Below, piece by piece: positions 35,956-47,608 of a stretch of DNA of 64,000 bases. This DNA comes from Stenopsyche tienmushanensis (taxonomy: Eukaryota; Arthropoda; Insecta; Trichoptera; Stenopsychidae), in assembly GCA_008973525.1 (NCBI GenBank), contig WACJ01000113.1, positions 868,001 to 932,000 of the forward strand, given 5' to 3'. Both the position numbers and the translations under genes were made by a program. The notes beneath the pieces are model-generated. The model did no database searches, had not been told where the DNA came from, and saw only the letters and a program-made list of their open reading frames with translations. Numbering within the stretch: position 1 is the stretch's first letter; every line of letters begins with the position of its first letter.

Positions 35956-38900
35956 CCGTGTAAATGTTAACATATTACGTTTAGCGTTGCGTCACGGACG
36001 GAGGATCGTAGGGAGGAAGATGAGCACGACTCGGTCCACCATCTTCCCAAATCACGCCGAACGTTTTTCACTCGAATATGACAAAAATTATGATGCAATT
36101 CGAGGGTGGAAGCGTGACCGAAGCTAAAACCCGAGATGGCCTCCGATTGTCCGATAAATTCATCCATGACATTACGTGCTGAGAAGAATAAATTGGACAT
36201 CGATTTTTTCCCATCCGACTTTGCTCGGAGATCAGAAGCCTTCAATTGTGACATCTTAAATAAAGGCCCTAACTGTTTGATCCTGGCATACGCAATTGCG
36301 TTTGAATCGATTATAATATATACATAAATGAAACCAAAACTGAAAAATGACTGATAGTCTAATCGAGCATAAAATCATTTTTAGAATTGTGTCTTCGTAT
36401 GATAGTAAAAAGTCATCACTGTATTCAAAATTGTGTGTATATTTAATCATAATAATTCCGCTCCAAATGTTCTTTTGATAGAAACTAGCCTAGACGACAA
36501 ATTCAGACAGTTCAAATCACTAACAAGAAATTATTAGTCATCCCGCCTTAAATGTGTTAATAGTCGATCAAGATCAGTAGAATTATAGTTAAGCATCTAT
36601 GTTTAACTATTTAGATTTAAAAAAAAAAGATAATAAGATACATATCCGATCCACTTATAATACTTAATTTATTATTAATTATTTTTATGCTTATGTATTT
36701 AAACAGCACTAAAAAGCTTAACATATGCATTCATGTTTTTTTTTTAATATTGAAAATTGCGTTAACATTCGTGGCATACCCTTATTGGTCTAATATCCCC
36801 TTTTTAAAAGACGCATCCTAGAATAATATGTTCCCATCTCCACGGTGGTCTCGGACAACACGTGAAGACTAGATCAGGTCCTTGTGGTATTGTCTCATAC
36901 CAAAACGCGCTCGTAAATATCCTGCACGGTCATCTCGTCAAATGAATTTCTAAACATGGTAATTGTACCTGTATTTTTAGCATTCAATTTCGACTGTAAA
37001 ATTTGCAAATGGCCAAATAGGGCATTCAATAAAATTTATGGCCGTCAATAAACCGACCAAACAAGTTTACAAGCATCCCAGTAATGCCGTATTTTAAGAA
37101 GGTTCTGATTGAAACATATGCATCGCAAAAAAGTTCGATCCTGTGATGTGTTAACTTGCACCGTTCGTGTTCTTATGGAGGAATTAGGTAGTCCAAAAGG
37201 CAGTGTGTTTGTTGAAAGCAATTGCTGAAAAGATCTTATCCTATTGTGAAAACCGCCCTTTACGCCGATTTCACCCATCCATTGTTGGTGTAATTTGTAT
37301 ACATAACAAATTTTACGCAGCCCACTTGGGATTATTTTGAATAAACAAACTCAAAAGAGACGATGGCTTCATGTACGCACAAAATATTGCATCCCTCGTG
37401 TTTTACATCGTGCATTTGGGGTGTTGAGCGATTCGATGTATTATTGGCAAAGCGCATTCATTATTTTTGAATGACCGATACATTACGTGTCAATATCGAA
37501 ATTTCGCCGACCATAAAGTGATTAAATTCGATTGTGCTCCGTATTTAACGTTTGCGGTTAAATCATTTTGAAATTTGAATATGGTTCGATTTGGCATGAA
37601 ATTTTTAGGGGTGTTTGTGAATTATTTGGTTCGTTGATTATTCTCACACCTTTGAGAATCACAGGATTAAGGTTCATTTTAAATTTGTTTCCAGCTTTTT
37701 TTAATGTTCACTTCTAATAAATCACAATGGAATAGTTTTTAAGCCGTGTACGGGTCTTTCAGAGTCTATTGTTGGCCATTTCATGGAATCCCATAGACTC
37801 CCCCATACATATGCCACAACACTTGTATGCAGGTCCTTTTGTTGCCTTGATACCTTTTACGGAATACACAAAACAGACTCTTTCCTGGCAAGGACACGAT
37901 TCTCGGAAGTTAAAAAAAATATTGAGCGGCTAGGTAAAAACGTCTTGAAATAATTTGACCGATCATATTCAAGGGGACGTACGGTTGTATTGAAAATTAG
38001 ATAAAAGCTTTTGTAGAAGAGAGTTTTATGATTGTTGCGTGGTTTTACTTTGATCGTGTCATTTTATTGCTAGTTTAGTTTCATTGCGGCCAAATAATAA
38101 TCACTTTGTGTTTATGCCAAGAAATACAAATGCATCTTCGGCTAATTAAACGTTAACATTCTTTGAAATATCATTCGACAGTCAATAGAAAGCTTCATGG
38201 ATGTCATGGTGGCCATAAATATTGATCGACTCTTAGCCTGTTATCATTGTAAAAGCTTCAATACGCTTTTAGACTTCCAAGAAAATTGGTCTTCCGATCG
38301 AATCATTTCTTTGCTGATAGTTTGAGAAAGCTCGTTCCTATCAAATGCGTCAATAGATCAAACCTTGTATACAAATGGTTGAGGGGTTAATTGTGGTGTT
38401 TGTTGTTTCAGTGTGTTCTGCAAACATGGTTTTGATGAATTATATGTTACGTACTCAACATGATTGGTGTTTATAATCAACGTCACGAATTGCTGGATGG
38501 GTGTAATACAAGCGTGAATATTAAAATATAGGCTACTACATTACCGACTTTTTGTTTTAGAAGGCCCGTTCTAAAATATTAGCTGTGGGGAGATGTGTTT
38601 AAAACAAACAATCATCCTCCACTTTCGGAGAATTCATTAATAGAGCAATTTTCTTTTCTATTCTCATGATTTAAATAATGGATTTTTTCTTAGCTTTCCA
38701 CTCTTCTATATTTATTTAATAATTCTCTTATTATTTGTATATATTCACACTTTCCATTACTTTTTTAGCTTATAATAACAAAAAAAAGTTATTGCGCAAA
38801 TGCAACTCTATTTTTCAACAACAACAAAAAAAACTATAAAATACAAGTTGCGCTTTCAATGTATATTATAATATTGGAAATATGATTTTATATATCGCGA

Positions 38901-39462
38901 GAGCTGGAGATGTTTTATCAGCTGAAGATGTTTTAATGCAGCAAATCTTGGAATGCACTTATTTCAAAATGACATTTAAAAAAAGTATAGACGTATATTT
39001 TTGGGTAATCTGCCAAATGCGAATAAAAAGACAACGGTGCTAAATCGAGGGGGAAAGTTCATCGATAAATTGGAGCAGCGAGTGGTCATAAGAAAACAAG
39101 GACCTGCTCAAGTTATAATTCCGTTACAAAATTGGTTATGAATCTGGATCTCAGGAATAACTATGAGATTAAAAATCCATAAAGGGAAGATTTTCTCAAA
39201 TTTTTTTTTAAAGACCTCTGTAATATGCGAATATTTTTTAATGTTATCTGAAGTTAAAATATTGGCTGTTTAGTTACGAGTTGTTAAATTTGTACCACAT
39301 AATCTGGCAAACTCTGTAGGTACATAGTATTTTAAACAAACAAAAAAATATATTAAAACCGACCTATATGTAAAATTCAGATATTTTTTGATGATTCCAA
39401 ATTTCTTGACTGGAATCATAACATTTTTATAAACACTTTTCTTTTTTCTTTCTTTATTTCAA

Positions 39463-39697
39463 CTGTAAAGATACCTTTGCAAAATCGTACCTGGTATGTC
39501 TTTTTTCGAAAACTGAATAACTGTACATATCGGCATTCAATTAAAATTTACAAGGCTGCTTTTTTGTTTACAAATAGTTAACGTTAATTATTGTTGAATA
39601 AATGTGGTCTATTTTCAATACAAAGTGGTTAGGGCTTCGGTAGACGTGGCTAAAGTTGTAGCGCAGGAACTTATTTAAGTGTTGCAAATTTCAAAGT
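39463..39697 (+). repeat. 200-bp interspersed repeat, copy 3
   Basis: Direct-orientation match to the copy at 33025-33259, ending in the shared word TTGCAAATTTCAAA. The left boundary in both copies follows a T-rich tract. Confidence 0.8.
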
Positions 39698-41154
39698 ATT
39701 ACAATATTAAGCATATATATATTTATTATAAGCAACTACAACATAGTGATATTCTTATAGGTATAATACATTTATTTACAATTAATAGCACTGCGTCCCC
39801 CGCACTAATAGTTTTTACATATTGTTCACAACATTGCCTCAATCTCGGTACATGTATTAAATGTATCATACGTTCGAATGTATCAAATCATAATTTTCCA
39901 TATGTTCATTCAAGTGGCTATTATGTAAAAAATGTTTATCGATTAGAAATCTGTAACAACTGTTCTCATATTGTAAGCCATCGGCTGTAAAAAGGGCGCT
40001 CGTTAAAATAAGAACATTTTCGATTTAGATGCACAAAACGAGTGTTCCACATTCATTTCGTGTTTCGGGTAAAGATCCCCAATTTTGGGTCTTATCGGGC
40101 GTTCGATAAAAAGGTATACGCATATGTGTATATATTTTGACATGTGAAGTGTGATTGAGCACCCAACTATCTACGGACACGTTTGTGTTTACCGTCATAG
40201 CTACCTCAATTTCAATTTGTGCCCAATATGTCGACAATCTGATCGGGAATGCTCTCTTGTGTGCTCAATTTAATATCCCGCGATGCATTCGGGAGCGGTA
40301 TCGGACCGACTCGATACAAAAATTAATAGATAAATACTCTGGATGTATGAGCGCACGAATACCAGTATTTGTAAACTAAAAAATCAATCCCGATTTTTCT
40401 CCGAAGCTTTTAGTTGGACGCGTGTTCCCAGGTATGTGTACGTTTACGGGTTTAGTAAACTGATAGACAGTGAATGTCTTGCATTGTTTACTCATGTATA
40501 CCCAGTTTAAATATAAGCTCTCATATGTATATCCAGTAGCCCACTGGAACTATTTGTTCCTACGCACATGTGCTCAACTACATGGTGGCTTAAAAATATT
40601 GAATTACTCGATTGTAAATATAGCTACTTAGCGTTTATTTTCATACACATTTCGATAATTTTTTAAAATTTAAATCTGATAAAAATGTTATTATTGTGTC
40701 ACAATAGTTGATCGTATGGGGATCATCTTCATCAGATATGTTAAATTGTACTATCAAAAATCAGACACAAATCAGATAGTTTTTTCAAAGTCAGGAAATC
40801 ATTGATTGTTTTCCATTTTTAAATTTATTGATGAAATCTTAACCCTATAAGTGATGCAATAAAGTGATAGCGTATTGCGAAAAAAAATTGATAGTTTAGT
40901 AAAATGATCGTATGATTTTTGTTTGTATTTGTAACTTCTCCATAATTTTCTAGTTATTTTTTGGTTTAGTTTTTCGTTTATTCTCGGAATATCATTGTCA
41001 GACCATTCCATATCAATGATACAAAGAGTAGAGCACAAAACCCAAACAAATAAACGATCACCAGGAACTGGAGACAATGGTTTGACGAAAAAGTGTCCCA
41101 AACAAATTTGTAAGTCGTATTTTATATTTAGTTTTACCAAGATAATGTGCAGTC

Positions 41155-41224
41155 CCGCGCTAGTGTGGGATCGGTCCACAACGGCTGGCGCAAATTTCCG
41201 CGCTGGTGCGGGATCGGTCCTTAA
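41155..41224. repeat. 23-bp direct repeat pair ending at TTAA
   Basis: CCGCGCT-GTG-GGGATCGGTCC occurs at 41155-41177 and 41198-41220 with two differences. The second copy is followed directly by TTAA (41221-41224). A TTAA flank and GC-rich subterminal repeats are typical of the end of a piggyBac-like element, but no matching opposite end or transposase was recognised. Confidence 0.5.
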
Positions 41225-41464
41225 GATGTTAATTTAACTAGATCATAACGCTATTCCAAACGGGTTGGAACACATCACTCACAATAAAAACATGCGTTGA
41301 TGATCACTACTTAATACGCGAATTTTCTTCGTGAACCACTAAAGTCAAGTAAAGGCGTACAAAATCTTAATCTCGATTATTTACTTAATATAAAATTTAC
41401 ACTCTGCAAGAAAGGGTAGCATCCCTTGTGCCCTTAATATTAAACGTAGTATGTCCTCTATGTT

Positions 41465-41659
41465 TTATTTTATGTCTGAGATAAATTCACTGATCTTCTC
41501 GGTGTTGAATTCGAGTACGTAGATACCAGCCTCTCCTTTCTTGGTGTCATCTAGAATTAAAACCTGTGTATTCTCAGTCTTTCGTACGACAATAGTTTTT
41601 GCTCTCAAATTCAGTTCAATCAAAATAACAATGAAATCATGTGGTCTGTCTTTAGAGTG
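41465..41659 (-). other. coding-like segment without a start codon, unidentified
   Basis: The - strand is open for 64 codons up to TAA at 41467-41465. The end of the frame reads VLILDDTKKGEAGIYVLEF then NTEKISEFISDIK, which looks like genuine protein. There is no Met in the frame; a possible acceptor (TCTAAAGACAG) would start an exon at 41645. AATAAA overlaps the stop codon. It could be the last exon of a small gene nested in pan intron 1 or a retroposed gene fragment. I do not recognise the family. Confidence 0.25.
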
Positions 41660-42767
41660 TTAAAGATAACATTGATATTACAAATATTTGGCAAAACAAT
41701 ATTAAATTAAATGGCTCATATGATATTAATTGAAAATACCCAAATGTAAAAGCACTAAAATTGCTTAAAAATGGTATTGCACATTAATTCAATCGAATTA
41801 TAAACGGCTGGTCATGCTGTATTTGCCAAATATGTCAGTCGTTTATAGTGATTATTGGATTCGCGTAGTATTTAATGCTTGAGCAGAATGGAAAATCATT
41901 AGAATTTCATGGATCAATTATATTAGGTTTAGTTAATAGAATACATTTTAGAGCTTTAAAATTAATTTTTACGCTTAGATTGGTTGTAGTCTTATGAAGG
42001 CATTTATTTTTTAGGATTTCAGTTATTGTGTGTAGTAAATGGCAAACTGTTGTACATTATTGTCACGGCATCAATCTCACATAATTCATATGGTCTGGTG
42101 TAACTTATGGACCCTTAATAGATTTTCTAGACGCACTATACTCCAGGTCGTCATTCTTCGCTTGGTATCTATATGTTTGTATGATGTGTGAAGGTGAATA
42201 TTTGCGCTAGACAAATATTTGTATTGGACCAAATTCCTACTTCCAAGTGACCGTATCTTCTAGTCGACTCACGGTTCTCCCGTTTTTTACGAAAAAGGCC
42301 TAATCAAATGCTCTGCTGCTCGGTATGTTCAAAAATTATCGCAATTCTCATATTTATTCTGTTCTCTGGTGTGTATTTTTTCAGGCACGCGGTCCGTATG
42401 TAAATATGTAGAGAAATCCACGTGTAATTTCTTTTGGCAGAAGGCTAATAACAAACACCGGTTTCCTCATCCTCTAACGCTGTAAATGTTTATAAATCCG
42501 CGTGCAAAATACTCGGGACGCATTTAGATCTCGGATCGAACACATCTTCAGGACATGTGTCACTCAGACTTGTAATTCAGATGATATTTTTATATTTTTT
42601 CCTGATCCAATGTAGCTTCGTTCTTATAAACATCGCGGATGCGAATTGTAATATGCGATTGTTCTGTTTTTGATTGACGTGTTCGTGTATAACCTCCGCA
42701 AGTCCGAGACGATGGGCGTTCGAATTTCGATAAACGGACACACCCTTGCTTTGGAAAGGTGTCGATC

Positions 42768-42832
42768 CTCCGGTTCAGTGGTCAACCTCTGGTATCGTTA
42801 GGGAAGAACAAGATGAAAGTTCGATTTCTTTG
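42768..42832 (+). mobile_element. weak tRNA-derived SINE relic
   Basis: GGTTCAGTGGTCAACC resembles an A-box region and AGTTCGATTTC (42818-42828) a degraded B-box, 45-50 bases apart. The rest does not fold as a tRNA. Confidence 0.25.
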
Positions 42833-44063
42833 TGATGTTTTAGTTTAGAACGAACGCGGTTTACCAACGCTGCCGAGGCATTTCCGTTTTGTACGATCTA
42901 TTTCGGGAATGATGGTTCATAACTGAACATAGCGACATGAAAAAATATACACATTATTCCCGACAATGTCTTGTGCGGCTTGGGTCGACGTGATCTTCGG
43001 GGATGCGCAGAAGCCGTCCGCGAAAAGATGAGATTCGAATAGAAAAGCTCAACACTTTCAGCGCGTTCCGTTTATCAGATGTGTTATTTGGACGTGCATT
43101 GTTGTCGTTACACTCTTTCAATATAAAAAATACGGGAAGAAAGTCATATTTTATAGAACAAGATTAAATATATATACGTTGTCCGATGAGCCGCGAGACT
43201 CGCATAAAGCATTGTTTTGATGGAACCGAATAACCGTGTTATACGATATTCCCATAAATTCTCGTATATGTCTGTTTATTGGATTATTTTTGTACTCGAA
43301 TAGGAGCAATATCCGATATAAATTGTTAACCCGTTCATTGATGGTACATATTTGCTGTTATCAACCCATAGATAGTGGAACTTTGTCAATGAAATGTGCT
43401 TTTTTTATTTGGTTTGATGTTTAAACGCACAGTTATTCTAAAATAGCTTAATTCCATAGATGTTTTTCAGAATAACTATTTTATTTCTCATTTTTTCCTA
43501 CTCAAATGTTTTGTGATTTAGAATATTATTCTGATCTTAAATTTACCAAGTGATATTTGTTATCTCTCAACCCATTTATATGCCCGTCCAAAATCTTTTT
43601 GATATTCAAATGGTTTAATTGTGATTTCAAATCATCTGTAAATTTGATTGCATCAATCGTTTAGTTTTTCACCTGAACAATAAAATTGACGTCGGCTTAA
43701 ATAATATATTCATTGGAATTTTAACATATCTATATATTAACCATATCAGGGCTGCAAGAAATCAAATTTTCAGTGACATGGTATCTACATATGTTTGATA
43801 TTGATTATCGGGAATTGTGTGATTTTTCACAAACGTTTGTTAAAGCGAATGTTTATAGACTTGGTTTATCGTAAAAATGATAATAACAAAATATCGATAG
43901 CAGCTGGCCCCCTTCTAGAACAGGAAATTTGTTCAGATGATTGCATACATGGACCCCTTTAAAGTTGCTTCAACACTGTTTTTTGTAGTAAATAGTATTT
44001 TCTTCCAAGATTTCTGGTAATTGAGCATAGTGAAAAAGTTTGAAAATCGTTTCTTTTTTTATG

Positions 44064-44150
44064 AGCGCTTTGGTGGACACGTCTACATTATGCATAAAAT
44101 TTTCATAGCAAAAATTACGCATAATGCAGACGTGTCCGTCAAAGCGTTAA
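44064..44150. mobile_element. 87-bp hairpin element (MITE-like)
   Basis: The left arm AGCGCTTTGGTGGACACGTC and following TACATTATGCATAA are complementary, with a few changes, to the right arm ending GACGTGTCCGTCAAAGCG. Arms of more than 30 bases surround a short AT loop. The structure is that of a small foldback element. Confidence 0.7.
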
Positions 44151-45927
44151 GGTCTCACATCATCGACAATGACGCCTTATTATTCAATAAATAATAATTA
44201 CCATTGGATTATTTGCAGCAGCAATGTTGTAGAATTCATGTGAAAATATCTTCAAAATATTTTCCTGGAAAGCAAATTCGAAAAATGTTCGATGTTATCG
44301 CAGTTTCCGCGTTGCTTGCTTCTGCTTATCTCCGAATTTGAATCTAAACGTTGCGTTTTTATTTTCTACTATCGAAAAATATTTTAATGTTGTCATGTTA
44401 TCTTATTGTTAGTGTTATCCATCAGGTGGAGATATATTTTCTAGATACCGATCTCATATCAGTCTAGGAGGTATCCAATTCTGTACTGACTAATGACGCA
44501 AATGCGAGGTCGCGAATTATGAAGTCTTATCGCTTTATTAATTGCTCTTTCCCCTGGCGTAGTTTCGTATATCGCATTATATTATTCGTATTTATCGTCG
44601 ATAATCGATAATTCAGCATAAATGTATCTATCGTATTTTAGTTTATTAGCGTGGAAAACGAGAATGATTTGTGGCAATTTGTTATAAATTAACTTATGTG
44701 TAGATATATATTACAATTGGATTGACGTATGCGCTTTGCTTCAAAATACTGATTGGTACGATAAATGCCTTGGGCTTATCCTGGATAGTTTCAAATTTAG
44801 CTTTGTATATCTCTTATAAGATATCTAAATCAGTTAGAATAATCGTTGCATTCAAACACAAGTCCTGCGATAATTAGTCCAATCAATCTTACTTAAATTC
44901 ATTAATATCCAAGATGCAAATTAATTTTATTTTTCTCAAGCAACTTCAACACCATATGGCGTGTAGTTTACATGCCACGCCAAAGAAAGAAAATTAGGTG
45001 TTGAAAATGAAAGCTGATCTCTTTTTCCATTCTGTACGCTTCAGCTTTGTCTGTTAACTGCAAATTTAACTCTATCGTTTTTAACCTAAACACATCTCTT
45101 CCCGCTCGTCAACACTCCCAAAACTTTGTGACCGTTTTAAAAGGTAAACAAATCGATAGCTAAATGATAATATTTTCTCGCTCAAATTTAAAAAAAACAG
45201 ATTATCTTCGGCACTGAGTGTGTTTCAACGTAATCAGATCGGCGAAATTTAATTTATCAAAAAGAACCATTAGTCTCCTAAATCTCATTTTAAATCTACA
45301 CAGTAGCCGTTTTTTGTGATAACAACTATGATTGCCATTCCGGATATAATGCATCGATATCCTTGACAGTTCACTTTTAATTAACGAATCACATTGATCA
45401 TCATCCCCCGACGTGTGGGTGTAATGTTCGCGGATAAGTGGACAGATTTAATTGGCGACAATCAATACACTCTTCATTTTACTTCGCCGGGTCAATGGTA
45501 GTTTTTGCCTAGTGATTAATTGGATTTTTTTTCAAATTTCTTGCATTCAAATTAGCCAACGTATTCGAGTGGACACTTCATTCGCTCTTCAGTATGTTTC
45601 CGATTTAAATTTGTACAAGCGTCTAATAAAACCTCTTTCATTCTAACTAATTGGGTTCTCAATTCATTTCTTATGTTAATTTTTTACGTGCTTGAGATTT
45701 AATCTCTTTGTGCTTAATAAATATTCTCAAAGTCGAATCAAAATTTGCATGATTTGGTTATTGTACAACATTGCATTATGTTCATATTCAATTATTGGTC
45801 ATTATTTTCCGTTGCTTTGTCTCATTGCTGGGATCAGATTTAATTATAAAAATTATTTATTTGATTGAAGAATTTCAGGTATAGAGTCATAACTTATTCA
45901 AATTGTTCATTTTTCTAACATTACTCC

Positions 45928-46312
45928 CTGCAACGCCCTAGCGAGGAAATGAGGGACTGGACTCTGCACTCCAAAAAGCCCTTTCCAGTAGAATCAAAAA
46001 GGTCGTCTAGAGTAGTTTTCCACTGTCTCCTGAAGAAAACTACTCAGTCTTTACAAACCTCTCACACTCCCTATCGAGACGGTCGCGAAAGCGTTTATCA
46101 ATACGTTCATTCAGGAGACCCACTGGGTGAGCGTTCAAAATGAAACTCGAAGGTTATACTACCTTCAATATCGAGTTAATGAGGAGGTGAATGTATGATA
46201 CAGATGAGATAAATGTAACCCCTTCCTGTGAATGGATATTAAAGTGGCCCATAGTTCTGCCGTGGACTGTATGTGGCTGCACTATGATGATTATGATGAT
46301 GATTATGCTTTG
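45928..46312 (+). repeat. 350-bp interspersed repeat, copy 3 (fullest)
   Basis: This is the reference copy for the family also seen at 9835-10200 and 14901-14952. It starts CGCCCTAGCGAGGAAATG and ends in TGCACTATGATGATTATGATG. Part of its + strand is open as a shadow frame with no recognised protein. The GAT-rich tail suggests a retroposed element. Confidence 0.75.
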
Positions 46313-46439
46313 AAGTAACAATCTTATTTGAAATATGTTGATTTTATATGTTATTCCGTGTACTTGATCGATTGTTGATAAATAGTCATAATATGCATTA
46401 TTTTGACTTGGAATTGATTTTTATGAAGCTTTCGCGGCC

Positions 46440-47110
46440 CACAGTTGATGGATCTGTGGAAAAGCAAAACATGCTGTTAACGTGTGAATGAACGAGATTT
46501 AACAGACGGGCGATTAAACAGAAGAACAGCGTTGTGCAGCAAGCGCGAAATGAATTGAACATGCGCGTGCTTCCGTACGTGCTCGTACGTGCGAGAGCGC
46601 GCTCGTGCGTACGAACAACCTTTCAATAGAGCCATTCATATTAGTCGATTATTGATTTGTTTGACATAAATACCTAATACACAATAACAATGTTTTGCAC
46701 AAGAGCGCAATTTTTATTCGTCAAAGTTGAGCTCGCTCTATCGAACCGTTCCCATGGAGGCTTTCATCTCAACCTGCAACATAAACTTTAATCCGATACG
46801 GACTCGACTTAAACGATCCAACTTTGTATTCTGCACGGCTGGTAATTAATGACCTGCAGATATTTAACCTTGGTTTATGAATGAGTTGAGTAGCGAAAAA
46901 GCACACATCTCGTGACTCGCGAGGGTCTCCTCAGCTTCCACGGTCTTCGTCTGGTGCAGCATTCCCTGCGATGTCATTAAACCATCTCGCTCTAATATGT
47001 GCTGAAAATAATCATCAGGTTATTATTTATCGCGATGCAAGGTGAGCGCTTTGGGGAGACCTGATGATTACCGCATTCCCGGCACCTGTCATTCCACCAC
47101 CAAACACGCT
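46440..47110. promoter_or_regulatory. GC-enriched, palindrome-rich patch, candidate enhancer
   Basis: The patch contains two TACGTG motifs (46576-46581 and 46586-46591), an imperfect 12-bp-arm palindrome CGTACGTGCGAG (46584-46595) with CTCGTGCGTACG (46602-46613), and a perfect 12-bp inverted repeat TAATCATCAGGT (47009-47020) with ACCTGATGATTA (47059-47070). TACGTG is the site of bHLH-PAS dimers such as Single-minded:Tango and a variant hypoxia element. Function is inferred from motifs only. Confidence 0.3.
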
Positions 47111-47365
47111 TTCTACTCGAAATCATCGTTTATAATTATCAATTCTCACGTGCACCACCATCCCTTTAAATTCAACACCACATAATCATCGATTCAAGCT
47201 GACAACGATTCTCCAACTTCTATTTATTTTTTTCTATTTAGTTTGATCCACAAAAATATCAGAAGAATTCCATTTTATTGGGATACATTCACAAGGAATC
47301 ATTTAAACCAAATATTTTGGATGTTGCATTTGAAAGAAAACCTAACAGGGAATCCATTTTTAAAG

Positions 47366-47608
47366 CTTGACTTCAAACCGTTACATTTTTCATTTCGGTT
47401 TTAGTTTCGGTTCAGTTCCAAACATTTATATCAGGTTCGGTTACGCTTTAACATTACAACCTGGATGTTTTTATCTGAAATATTATTTTAATAGATCACA
47501 CATATTATATCAAACTCTCTTTCATGTAAGACGGTGTGGCCGAACCGATAAAATCGATATTTTTGAAACAATTCAGTTTCGGTTTTCGTTCCGGCAAAAA
47601 TAGATGAT
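47366..47608 (+). repeat. TTCGGTTT-rich repeat, interrupted copy
   Basis: CATTTCGGTTTTAGTTTCGG and ACATTTATATC match the unit at 11686, and the end, GGTTTTCGTTCCGGCAAAAAT (about 47580-47601), matches its other half. The two halves are separated by about 115 bases of unrelated sequence (47455-47570), which may be a later insertion. Confidence 0.6.

Noticed and set aside
40799..41179. 126-codon minus frame and overlapping + frame
   Set aside because: Amino-acid use follows base composition, and the two strands are open over each other; no known domain.
45949..46143. 64-codon + frame
   Set aside because: It lies within the 350-bp repeat, and the inverted copy at 9.8 kb does not preserve the frame.
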